Shown piece by piece: positions 1-5,113 of a DNA stretch of 6,974 nt; within the stretch, counting starts at the first letter, position 1; the number at the start of each line of letters is the position of its first letter. The translations under genes and the position numbers were made by a program. This stretch comes from Candidatus Aenigmatarchaeota archaeon (GTDB lineage: Archaea; Aenigmatarchaeota; Aenigmatarchaeia; GW2011-AR5), in the NCBI GenBank assembly GCA_016202875.1, contig JACQNX010000043.1, forward strand, positions 1 through 6,974, written 5' to 3'. Under the pieces are notes generated by a model. That model was not told the origin of the DNA and did not search any database. It worked only from the letters and a program-made list of their open reading frames with translations.

Positions 1-185
1 ATCATCCAATAAGAACAGCTTTTTTGTTTGGTTTAGCGGTGTTCACGATGACGACTATCGGCTTGTTAGCAACAAGAAGAAAAAATGATGGATACAAAAC
101 CGATGATCCAATGCACCTTTATCCAGGCGTAACAGAGAAAGATTTGCGAGCCATCACTGACCGTGAATACATTATGACTGCCTAA
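1..185 (+). CDS. C-terminal part of unrecognised protein with one membrane segment (5' end outside window)
   Basis: This frame is open from the window edge to a TAA at 183-185 and encodes about 60 residues, so the start lies upstream. The visible part begins HPIRTAFLFGLAVF and has one hydrophobic stretch of about 18 residues (AFLFGLAVFTMTTIGLLA), followed at once by TRRK, which looks like a membrane segment with a positive cytoplasmic flank. A polar tail with several acidic residues (DGYKTDDPMHLYPGVTEKDL) ends ITDREYIMTA. I do not recognise the family. Only the C-terminus is available, so the total length and any catalytic domain are unknown. It could be a small membrane protein or the last helix of a larger one. 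The open frame, hydrophobic segment and basic flank support coding, but 60 codons is modest evidence. Confidence 0.5.
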   Translation, partial: HPIRTAFLFGLAVFTMTTIGLLATRRKNDGYKTDDPMHLYPGVTEKDLRAITDREYIMTA

Positions 186-223
186 AAGTGTTCAACGGAA
201 AAGAAAACAGGCTGAACCCAAAC

Positions 224-233
224 GTTTAAAAAG
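224..233 (+). promoter_or_regulatory. Possible archaeal TATA box for the 65-aa gene
   Basis: The stretch GTTTAAAAAG lies about 60 nt before the ATG at 289, inside the gap after the upstream stop. A start site about 26 nt downstream would leave a leader of roughly 35 nt that contains the GAGGT ribosome site at 278-282. If tuf has no promoter of its own, this site could also drive tuf. It is called by sequence resemblance and spacing only. Confidence 0.4.
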
Positions 234-288
234 ATTGTGCTGCACTCTTTATGAGTAATTGTGTTAAATAAGACTCTGAGGTAAAAAA

Positions 289-486
289 ATGCCGACAAAA
301 GGTGAAAGCAGAAAAGCGAACAACGCACCTAGAACTGAAGAGACCAGAAGGAAGCCATTACCTTATGTACAAAAAGGGAAAGATAGCGGCCCTCAGGCCT
401 CTGCCATAACTAGAGGAGAACGATCTGCTATTCCCTATGTATTATGGGCGGATCCGAAATATGTGAATATGAAAGTTATCTACTAG
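289..486 (+). CDS. Small basic hypothetical protein upstream of tuf
   Basis: This is a complete 65-aa ORF starting at ATG 289. A good Shine-Dalgarno site (GAGGT, 278-282) lies 6 nt before the ATG, which supports both the start and real translation. The protein is rich in Lys and Arg, with a low-complexity N-terminal half (about residues 1-35) that is probably disordered. The C-terminal half is more ordered in character, with IPYVLWADPKYVNMKVIY. The motif PYV occurs twice, near residues 25 and 49. There are no membrane segments and no cysteines. I do not recognise a family. It lies 44 nt before tuf in the same direction and could share its transcript. The basic composition next to a translation factor would suit an RNA- or ribosome-associated small protein, but that is inference from context. 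Confidence 0.55.
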   Translation: MPTKGESRKANNAPRTEETRRKPLPYVQKGKDSGPQASAITRGERSAIPYVLWADPKYVNMKVIY

Positions 487-519
487 GTATGAATTACAAA
501 TTAAATTGTTTAACAAAAT

Positions 520-525
520 GAGGTG
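520..525 (+). promoter_or_regulatory. Shine-Dalgarno site of tuf
   Basis: GAGGTG lies 5 nt before the ATG at 531. It complements the archaeal 16S 3' end and fixes the tuf start. It also shows that this organism uses SD-led translation for some genes, although several others in the window look leaderless. Confidence 0.8.
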
Positions 526-530
526 TTTGA

Positions 531-1796
531 ATGGCTGAAAAGAAACCGCACTTGAATCTCGTGACCATAGGCCATGTAGACCATGGTAAGTCTACACTAG
601 TAGGCAGATTGCTCTTTGATACTGGGGCTGTGCGCGACGAGCAGATGCGCAAACTCAAGGAACTGGCAAAAGAGCTCAAGAAGGAAACATTCGAATTTGC
701 ATTTATCATGGACAAGCTCAAAGAGGAAAGAGAGCGTGGCGTGACAATAGACATCATGCATCAGAGGTTTGACACTGCCAAATATTACTTTACTATAATT
801 GATGCGCCAGGGCACAGGGACTTTGTCAAGAACATGATTACCGGAACGTCCCAGGCAGATGGCGCAATACTTGTCTGCAGCGCAAAGGAAGGTGTTCAGG
901 AGCAGACAAAGGAGCATGCTTATCTTGCAAAGGTGCTGGGAGTAGGGCAGATGATTGTTGCCATAAACAAGATGGATGCAGTCAACTGGGATGAGAAGAA
1001 ATATAACGAGACAAAAGAAAACATGATCAAGCTCTTGAAGGGCATAGGCTACAAGACAGACGACATACCGTTCATACCAACGTCTGGTTATCTTGGCGAT
1101 AACGTAGCCAAGAAATCTGAGAACCTGGCATGGTACAGGGGACCAACTATAGTTGAGGCGCTGGATCTCTTCAAGGTTCCGGAGCAGCCGCGCGATAAGC
1201 CGCTGCGCCTGCCTATTCAGGATGTATATACTATAACCGGAGTAGGAACCGTGCCTGTGGGCAGGGTTGAGACAGGTGTCATGAAGGTCAACGACAAGAT
1301 CGTTTTTGTTCCCTCAGGAGCACAGGGCGAGGTAAAAACAATAGAAATGCATCATGAGCAGTACCCTGAAGCAGGGCCAGGTGACAACATCGGCTTCAAT
1401 GTCCGCGGCATCGGAAAAGGCGACATAAAAAGAGGGGATGTCGCGTGCCACCCGCAGAGCGCAGCAAAGCCGGTGAAGGAATTCACGGCACAGATCATTG
1501 TATTGAACCATCCTTCTGTCATAAGCAAGGGCTACACGCCTGTCTTCCACATACACACAGCGCAGATAGCAGCGACAATAACAGAAATCACAAAAAAGCT
1601 TGATCCCAAGACAGGGCAGGTTGCGCAGGAGAACCCTGATTTCATAAAAACAGGGGACGCGGCAATAATCAAGATCAAGCCCACGAAGCCCATAGTCATC
1701 GAGAAGCAGAGCGAGATCCCGCAGATGGCACGCTTTGCGATAAGGGACATGGGACAGACTGTTGCTGCAGGGATTTGCATTGATGTTGTGTACTAA
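531..1796 (+). CDS. tuf: Translation elongation factor 1-alpha (aEF1A)
   Basis: This GTPase delivers aminoacyl-tRNA to the ribosomal A site in the cytoplasm. At 421 aa it has normal archaeal length. The GTP-binding motifs are all present: G1 GHVDHGKS (14-21), G2 with T72 in RGVTID, G3 DAPGH (91-95), G4 NKMD (146-149) and G5 around TSG (184-186). The G domain covers about residues 1-225. Beta-barrel domain II covers about 228-315, beginning LRLPIQDVYTITGVGTVPVG, and domain III covers about 320-421 with the usual RFAIRDMGQTVAAG near the C-terminus. The end ICIDVVY is slightly unusual against the common VLEVK-like ending, which is probably lineage variation. The start is set by GAGGTG 5 nt upstream. 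No frameshift or missing residue is seen. rpsJ, its frequent archaeal neighbour, lies 2 kb away here behind three opposed genes. Confidence 0.98.
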   Translation: MAEKKPHLNLVTIGHVDHGKSTLVGRLLFDTGAVRDEQMRKLKELAKELKKETFEFAFIMDKLKEERERGVTIDIMHQRFDTAKYYFTIIDAPGHRDFVKNMITGTSQADGAILVCSAKEGVQEQTKEHAYLAKVLGVGQMIVAINKMDAVNWDEKKYNETKENMIKLLKGIGYKTDDIPFIPTSGYLGDNVAKKSENLAWYRGPTIVEALDLFKVPEQPRDKPLRLPIQDVYTITGVGTVPVGRVETGVMKVNDKIVFVPSGAQGEVKTIEMHHEQYPEAGPGDNIGFNVRGIGKGDIKRGDVACHPQSAAKPVKEFTAQIIVLNHPSVISKGYTPVFHIHTAQIAATITEITKKLDPKTGQVAQENPDFIKTGDAAIIKIKPTKPIVIEKQSEIPQMARFAIRDMGQTVAAGICIDVVY

Positions 1797-1797
1797 A

Positions 1798-1814
1798 TTT
1801 CTCATTTGTTTTTC
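1798..1814 (+). terminator. T-rich probable terminator of tuf
   Basis: Directly after the tuf stop the sequence runs TTTCTCATTTGTTTTTC. Archaeal RNA polymerase commonly terminates at such T-rich tracts. The 41-nt gap to the convergent minus-strand gene is a sensible place for it. No strong hairpin is seen. Confidence 0.45.
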
Positions 1815-1837
1815 CTGATCTAATCTAGCCTCATATT

Positions 1838-2116
1838 TCACAAATTAGAATAGCGCTCTCTCAGTGGTGGCCAAAGCGGCTTCTTTAGTCCATCGCTCAT
1901 TCCATTATTGGCTCTGATTCTATTGGGACCATGACCACATATTCTTATTCTATTACCATCTTCTGTTTCAAAATACCATCTCACATTTCTGCGAGTATCA
2001 GGCTGGTCATCGCTGAATGGTTTATATTTATATTTTGCTACTACTCTTCCTTCATAAGTTTGTTGTCCAATAGACAGTGTTGTTTTCCTGTCTCTCCATA
2101 AACGCAATTTAGCCAT
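1838..2116 (-). CDS. Hypothetical 92-aa basic protein
   Basis: The ORF runs from an ATG at 2116-2114 to a TGA at 1840-1838, convergent with tuf. A clear TATA-like element on the same strand (TTTAAATATAAA, around 2141-2152) is centred about 31 nt before the ATG, so the transcript would be almost leaderless; no Shine-Dalgarno site is seen. The protein alternates polar and hydrophobic residues (about 12-60, including TTLSIGQQTYEGRVVAKYKY and VRWYFETEDGNRIRICGHG), which suggests a small beta-rich domain. A Pro/Arg-rich tail (KKPLWPPLRERYSNL) follows. It has one Cys, near residue 60, and no membrane segment. I do not recognise the family. The promoter and sequence character support a real gene. 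The AT-rich promoter and position between tuf and rpsJ suggest a later arrival. Confidence 0.6.
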   Translation of the reverse strand: MAKLRLWRDRKTTLSIGQQTYEGRVVAKYKYKPFSDDQPDTRRNVRWYFETEDGNRIRICGHGPNRIRANNGMSDGLKKPLWPPLRERYSNL

Positions 2117-2140
2117 TCATTCGTTTATTTGTTAAATCTT

Positions 2141-2154
2141 TTTATATTTAAATT
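2141..2154 (-). promoter_or_regulatory. TATA box for the 92-aa gene
   Basis: Read on the minus strand this is AATTTAAATATAAA, one of the best archaeal TATA matches in the window. It is centred about 31 nt before the ATG at 2116, so transcription would begin within a few nucleotides of the start codon. Confidence 0.6.
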
Positions 2155-2175
2155 AGGACTTCAGCCTCAATAAGC

Positions 2176-2183
2176 AAAAAAAA
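2176..2183 (-). terminator. Oligo-T terminator after the radical SAM gene
   Basis: On the minus strand there is an uninterrupted run of eight T starting 2 nt after the TGA stop of the radical SAM gene. Such runs are sufficient for intrinsic termination in archaea. It separates this gene from the promoter of the 92-aa gene downstream. Confidence 0.6.
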
Positions 2184-2185
2184 TA

Positions 2186-2929
2186 TCAGAACAGCGCGTT
2201 AACCTTTACTCCTTTTTCTTTCAGCATTTCCAGCATTTCATCACGTGTTCTTTCAAATGACTCTTTGCTGACATCGATACTGTTTTCTTGCGCGACTTTC
2301 TTCCATAACTGTGGATAGTTCAATTTGTCTATGAAAACATAATCAACATAGGGCGCGACGGATTCTGCAACAACTCCAGGGTTCATAGGGAGCATGGGAC
2401 CGATAAATGCATATGTTCTCAGGCCAGCGTCGTGCATCTGTTTCAATGTATCAACCCTGATTTTGAAATTCGGCGTCAGCGGCTCGAATATTTTTTTAAT
2501 TTTGTCGTCATTAGTAGTTATGCTTACTCCGACATTGCATTCACTAAATTTTTGAAGCAAGTCAATATCTCTTGTCACGAGAGGGGAGCGTGTCAGTATC
2601 GTAATAGGAAAACCGTGCTTCAGCAATATTTCAAGGCACCTCCTTGTCAATTCGTACTTCTTTTCGACTGGATGGTAAGGATCTGTAACTGATGAGAGCA
2701 TCACAACTCCGTGTTTTGCATGCACAATTTCTTTCTCCAAAAGCTGAGGCGCATTTATTTTCACGTCCACATAGCTGCCCCACGCCTCGCCGGGATGGAA
2801 TTTTCTTATTATCAGTTGGGCATAGCAGTAGACACAGCCGAAGCCGCAGCCCATGTAGGGGTTTATGCAGTAATCTGCAATGCCGCTTTTTGAGAGAATG
2901 GTTTTTGCCTGAACTTCGCGGATTTGCAT
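2186..2929 (-). CDS. Radical SAM protein, spore-photoproduct-lyase-like (COG1533 type)
   Basis: This 247-aa protein carries the radical SAM 4Fe-4S motif as GCGFGCVYCYA, with Cys28, Cys32 and Cys35 in CxxxCxxC spacing. Family features follow in order: INPYMGC just before the cluster (22-28), SSVTDPYHPVEKKYELTR (79-96), and ILTRSPLVTRDIDLL (111-125). A C-terminal TIM-barrel half contains RVDTLKQMHDAGLRTYAFIGPMLPM. These match the SplB/COG1533 group, which uses reductively cleaved S-adenosylmethionine for radical chemistry. Most archaeal members have no known substrate, so DNA photoproduct repair should not be assumed. ATG 2929 is the natural start and there is no SD site. A weak TATA-like stretch (GGTAATAATAAG, minus strand, around 2951-2962) lies about 26 nt upstream, so the transcript may be leaderless, or the gene may be co-transcribed with the M14 gene, whose stop is 33 nt away. 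Confidence 0.9.
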   Translation of the reverse strand: MQIREVQAKTILSKSGIADYCINPYMGCGFGCVYCYAQLIIRKFHPGEAWGSYVDVKINAPQLLEKEIVHAKHGVVMLSSVTDPYHPVEKKYELTRRCLEILLKHGFPITILTRSPLVTRDIDLLQKFSECNVGVSITTNDDKIKKIFEPLTPNFKIRVDTLKQMHDAGLRTYAFIGPMLPMNPGVVAESVAPYVDYVFIDKLNYPQLWKKVAQENSIDVSKESFERTRDEMLEMLKEKGVKVNALF

Positions 2930-2962
2930 GATTATAATCAGGAGAGAAAACTTATTATTACC

Positions 2963-3796
2963 TTACCACTGCCTTTCCTTTGCAATATCCAGTGCAGCCA
3001 TAAAGGCGCGCAGATGCGTGCTTACCCGCTTCCTGATTTGCCAGCATGTGGGTGTTTCTATTGTTAAAGCCAGCCGTGTGTATTTAAGGGCAAGGTAGCC
3101 CTCCAGCGTCCCCTTGTTCCCACGACTTTTTCCGCTGCGATATCTTATAACCCCATTTTTGCTGCTAGCTGTGTATATTTTCCTGCGCCTGCACACGGGC
3201 GTATGCTTTTTAATCTCGTTTACAATCTTCTCCCCCAGGCGTCTGCCTCCATCGGCGCATGTTTCATATAAATAAAATGTCCTTATATTGCTCCTGCGCG
3301 TGAATCCTTTAACAGGCTGGTTTAAATTATCCTCATGCATATCCACGGTAAACGCATACTCCGCCCCGGATTGTTCCAAGGACTGCGCTACAAACTGCGC
3401 TTCCGCGGAGCGCGGTGAGGACTTGAAATCGCGGTTAATGTTGATGGCATCCCTGTTTTTGATCTCGTCAAACTCGAAGCCGCTCGGGTTGAGGCACGGA
3501 TAGACAAAAAAATTGAACGCATCAAGATATCTTTCGGCGTGCCGTTCTGCAAATTGCAGTGCGGCATAAACTCCGGCAGGCTCGTTGCCATGAGCACCTG
3601 CCGAAATCAAAACGTTTCTTTTTCCTTTTTCATAGGGATTTCCTAAAATCAGGCGGTAAAAAGGATATGACAGGTGTGAGGATGACGCGGAACCAAACGA
3701 GAGGTTTCCGAGAAGCTCCAGCTCCCCGTGCCCGAGATTTTTCAGGCGCGACACTACAGCGCGTTCATAAGATCTTTTTCTTTCGGACAGGCTCAT
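2963..3796 (-). CDS. M14-family zinc carboxypeptidase or deacylase-like protein
   Basis: Read from ATG 3796 the product is 277 aa. The M14 zinc site is visible: H69xxE72 in SAGAHGNEPAG, and H154 in VDMHED. The substrate-binding block NPSGFEFDEIKNRD followed by ININRDF (R122) resembles the usual NPDGY...NRNF, and the general-base Glu is E247 in ALTIETP. The family removes C-terminal amino acids from peptides or acyl groups from amino acids (succinylglutamate desuccinylase/aspartoacylase relatives). The substrate is unknown here. No signal peptide is seen, so it is probably cytoplasmic. The frame stays open upstream to 4138, but that extension is antisense to rpsJ and low in sense. A TATA box 3819-3830 about 29 nt before ATG 3796 supports the shorter start and a nearly leaderless mRNA. 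The radical SAM gene follows 33 nt downstream and may form an operon with it. Confidence 0.87.
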   Translation of the reverse strand: MSLSERKRSYERAVVSRLKNLGHGELELLGNLSFGSASSSHLSYPFYRLILGNPYEKGKRNVLISAGAHGNEPAGVYAALQFAERHAERYLDAFNFFVYPCLNPSGFEFDEIKNRDAININRDFKSSPRSAEAQFVAQSLEQSGAEYAFTVDMHEDNLNQPVKGFTRRSNIRTFYLYETCADGGRRLGEKIVNEIKKHTPVCRRRKIYTASSKNGVIRYRSGKSRGNKGTLEGYLALKYTRLALTIETPTCWQIRKRVSTHLRAFMAALDIAKERQW

Positions 3797-3818
3797 CGAA
3801 CTAGTAATTGACAAAAAC

Positions 3819-3830
3819 GCTTTTATACCT
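3819..3830. promoter_or_regulatory. Shared TATA box between rpsJ and the divergent M14 gene
   Basis: CGCTTTTATACC reads as CTTTTATA on the plus strand and as GGTATAAAAGCG on the minus strand. Its centre, about 3825, is about 27 nt before the rpsJ ATG (3852) and about 29 nt before the M14 ATG (3796). No other convincing TATA box lies in the 55-nt spacer, although ATTAAATAG at 3839-3847 is AT-rich but too close to the rpsJ ATG. Neither gene has a Shine-Dalgarno site. The spacing predicts leaderless transcripts in both directions from one element. Confidence 0.6.
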
Positions 3831-3851
3831 TGCTGTCGATTAAATAGCTGT

Positions 3852-4178
3852 ATGAACGTGGCACGCATAAAGCTTACTGGCAGAGACCCCAAGCAGCTGG
3901 ACGATCTCTGCTTTGAAATCAAGGACATAGCGACCAAGCTAGGCGTGTCTGTCTCCGGGCCAATACCTTTGCCTACAAAGAAACTGCGCATCCCTGTCAT
4001 GAAGACGCCGTGCGGAGACGGCATGCACCGCGGCGGCGGGGGAGGAAATTGGGAGACATGGGAGATGCGCATACACAAGAGAATTTTGGACGTGGGCGCA
4101 AATGATCGCGTGCTCAGGCAGATAACAAGGATCCGCATCCCAAGGGAAGTAAATATTGAGCTGGAGCTGACGGACTGA
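3852..4178 (+). CDS. rpsJ: Small ribosomal subunit protein S10 (uS10), archaeal type
   Basis: This 108-aa protein belongs to the head of the 30S subunit. The family core is clear: ARIKLTGRDPKQLDDLC at the N-terminus, SGPIPLPTKKLRIP at 35-48, then WEMRIHKRILDVGANDRVLRQI (70-91) and IPREVNIELEL at the end. It is a few residues longer than the roughly 102 aa typical of archaeal S10. The extra length lies in the loop after KTPCGDG, where residues 58-66 read MHRGGGGGN. ATG 3852 is the only plausible start, there is no SD site, and the TATA box centre is 27 nt upstream, so translation is probably leaderless. In many archaea it follows tuf directly, whereas here three minus-strand genes intervene. 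Confidence 0.97.
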   Translation: MNVARIKLTGRDPKQLDDLCFEIKDIATKLGVSVSGPIPLPTKKLRIPVMKTPCGDGMHRGGGGGNWETWEMRIHKRILDVGANDRVLRQITRIRIPREVNIELELTD

Positions 4179-4183
4179 TTCTT

Positions 4184-4405
4184 ATGGAATTTGTGAAAAT
4201 GGCTTCAAACGAAAACGGCACTGCGGTTTTTCATGGCATTCACATTCTTAATATTTATTTTGGAACTCTTGACGTTTACAATGCCAGAGGCGAGCTGGAG
4301 GTCTGTAAAGCATGGTATGCTGGCGTAAATCCTGCCTTTGCTGCAAAGAAAAACCTAGTTGGCAGAGCACTGGAACAAAACAGACGACACGACGAGCTAC
4401 TTTAA
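4184..4405 (+). CDS. Possible small protein downstream of rpsJ, family unknown
   Basis: A 73-aa ORF begins with ATG 5 nt after the rpsJ stop, so it could be translated from the rpsJ transcript. There is no Shine-Dalgarno site, and an internal ATG at 4199 (residue 6) is an alternative start. The sequence has a hydrophobic-aromatic middle (TAVFHGIHILNIYFGTLDVYN) and a basic, polar C-terminus (KKNLVGRALEQNRRHDELL). It has one Cys and no clear membrane helix. I do not recognise the family. The base composition resembles rpsJ more than the AT-rich region that follows. The last 9 nt overlap the 3' end of a convergent ORF. The tight spacing and protein-like composition favour a real gene, but length and lack of a known family keep this uncertain. 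Confidence 0.42.
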   Translation: MEFVKMASNENGTAVFHGIHILNIYFGTLDVYNARGELEVCKAWYAGVNPAFAAKKNLVGRALEQNRRHDELL

Positions 4406-4591
4406 AGTTCTTCGCCTCTCTATTCCTCTTTCATATTTGAGGTATGCTGCAAAACATTTGAGTAATAAATCGGCTGTAACATAACACCCTATTCCTATAC
4501 CAATATTCACTGCGAGCGCATAGTTTCTTACATCTTCTGGTGTTAAATTATCATGATTTACTTTTTCATACAATAATTTACCATTTTGCAA
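4397..4591 (-). CDS. Possible small protein, perhaps the 3' remnant of a truncated gene
   Basis: The minus-strand frame is open from about 4741 to a TAG at 4397-4399, but no ATG is present. The earliest start is a TTG at 4741, and a TTG at 4591 is preceded by AGGGAT. The 64 residues from 4591 look protein-like: KLLYEKVNHDNLTPEDVRNY, then a hydrophobic, Gly-rich stretch (ALAVNIGIGIGCYVTADLLLK), then AAYLKYERGIERRRTLK. The frame upstream of 4591 lies antisense to the methyltransferase-like pseudogene and is probably a shadow. The change at about 4580-4591 coincides with the edge of that duplicated segment, so the gene may have lost its 5' end there. I do not recognise the family. It could equally be a chance open frame. 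Confidence 0.3.
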   Translation of the reverse strand: MQNGKLLYEKVNHDNLTPEDVRNYALAVNIGIGIGCYVTADLLLKCFAAYLKYERGIERRRTLK

Positions 4592-4695
4592 ATCCCTGAA
4601 AATTTGGAAAAAGTGCCGTGGTTTGATGGCGCTTTTATTGACGATAGTAAATAAAAGGATACGATTTATTTGGTTCGCATACACGCAAAGAAGCT
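4581..4695 (+). pseudogene. Decayed 5' fragment of an NSUN/RsmB-like methyltransferase gene
   Basis: This is a direct copy of two parts of the intact gene at 5624-6451. Positions 4581-4602 match 5618-5640 with one mismatch and one lost base, and the lost base destroys the ATG. Positions 4601-4648 match 5729-5779 in 45 of 48 aligned bases plus one missing codon. Between these blocks 90 nt (30 codons) are absent relative to the intact gene. The frame reads QIPENLEKVPWFDGAFIDDSK and then TAA at 4652-4654, against NLEKVPWFDGAYFIDAS in the real protein. Two of the three mismatches are synonymous (GTT/GTG, CCA/CCG). Similarity fades after 4648 (KDTIYLV against NDCFIF), and another in-frame stop follows near 4694. 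It cannot encode a methyltransferase. It may be the remnant of a tandem duplication or of a diverged second gene. Confidence 0.75.
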
Positions 4696-4739
4696 TTGAT
4701 TCTTTGGCGCATTGGAAACCTCTGGTTTCCGCGTGTAGC
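4677..4739. repeat. Branched inverted-repeat element (three stems)
   Basis: Three nested perfect or near-perfect stems occupy 63 nt. The outer stem pairs GCATACACGC (4677-4686) with GCGTGTAGC (4731-4739), giving 9 bp with A4679 bulged. Inside it, AAAGAA (4687-4692) pairs with TTCTTT (4700-4705) around a 7-nt loop. GGAAACC (4714-4720) pairs with GGTTTCC (4724-4730) around TCT and abuts the outer 3' arm. Only GGCGCATT is left unpaired between the two inner hairpins. All pairs are Watson-Crick, so either strand can fold. It lies between the pseudogene and the TA promoter and could be an RNA, a recombination or insertion-end structure, or a regulatory fold. Confidence 0.6.
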
Positions 4740-4769
4740 AAACTTAATGTCTTCCACTATGATGATTAC

Positions 4770-4812
4770 ATTTATATACTTTTGTAAATATATTATATGC
4801 ATAAGGGGTGAG
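4770..4812 (+). promoter_or_regulatory. Promoter, possible operator and SD site of the TA module
   Basis: A strong TATA box, TTTATATA (4771-4778), predicts transcription start near 4801. The 8-bp palindrome TATGCATA (4796-4803) covers that point, where an autoregulating RHH antitoxin could bind. GGGGTGAG (4805-4812) is a good Shine-Dalgarno site, 4-5 nt before ATG 4817. The operator role is inference, as RHH antitoxins commonly bind palindromes in their own promoters. Confidence 0.55.
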
Positions 4813-4816
4813 TATA

Positions 4817-5113
4817 ATGCCTGTAATAACAACACGAGTGACAGAGAAGCTTTTGAAAGACGTAGAAAAGGTAGAGAAAGAGGAACATACAGACAGGGCG
4901 GAGGCTGTAAGGAAGCTTTTATCTCATGCAATAAAAGAATGGAAGATGAAAAAAGCCCTTGAATTGTTAAAAGACCACAAAATATCTTACAGAAAGGCAG
5001 CTGAAATAGCTGAAGTTCCTTATATGGAATTGTGGGATACGGCAGTAAAACACGGCATAGATATAGGGCTTACGTCTGAGGAAGCAAAGAGGGATATTGA
5101 AAAATGGTTGTAG
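4817..5113 (+). CDS. Antitoxin with RHH N-terminus and UPF0175-like HTH C-terminus
   Basis: From ATG 4817 the product is 98 aa. A GTG at 4808 in the same frame lies inside the Shine-Dalgarno site GGGGTGAG, so the ATG is preferred. Residues 1-42 fit a ribbon-helix-helix: a short strand (PVITTRVTEKLLKDVEKV), then DRAEAVRKLLSHAIKEW. Residues 46-80 form a helix-turn-helix-like block (ALELLKDHKISYRKAAEIAEVPYMELWDTAVKHGI) typical of UPF0175 (PF03683). The C-terminus GLTSEEAKRDIEKWL probably contacts the toxin. UPF0175 proteins are common archaeal and cyanobacterial partners of PIN toxins and are expected to neutralise the toxin and repress their own operon. The last 10 nt overlap the toxin start, consistent with translational coupling. 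The codons are more A-rich than those of tuf or rpsJ, which suggests transfer. Confidence 0.85.
   Translation: MPVITTRVTEKLLKDVEKVEKEEHTDRAEAVRKLLSHAIKEWKMKKALELLKDHKISYRKAAEIAEVPYMELWDTAVKHGIDIGLTSEEAKRDIEKWL

Noticed and set aside
1314..1841. Long minus-strand open frame opposite tuf
   Set aside because: It is a shadow of the highly biased tuf codons, with Cys/Arg-rich low-sense sequence and no promoter or homology character.
3797..4138. N-terminal extension of the M14 protein by 114 residues on the minus strand
   Set aside because: It lies antisense to rpsJ, has no family character, and the TATA box at 3819-3830 places transcription start near 3799, just before ATG 3796.
4680..4737. tRNA-like reading of the three-stem element (7-bp outer stem, 7-nt-loop hairpin, 17-nt arm next to the 3' strand)
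   Set aside because: There is no GTTCRANYC T-loop, no D arm, and the base before the would-be TTT anticodon is C rather than the near-universal U33. The resemblance is topological only.
4677..4739. Integron attC site next to a TA cassette
   Set aside because: The stem ends lack the GTTRRRY and RYYYAAC core sites, the fold is branched rather than a single bulged hairpin, and no integrase is visible.
4592..4741. Full-length minus-strand 114-aa gene starting at TTG 4741
   Set aside because: The first 50 codons are antisense to the methyltransferase fragment and the branched repeat, and neither an SD site nor a TATA box supports that start.
4808..4816. GTG 4808 as antitoxin start
   Set aside because: It lies inside the GGGGTGAG Shine-Dalgarno sequence that correctly spaces ATG 4817.
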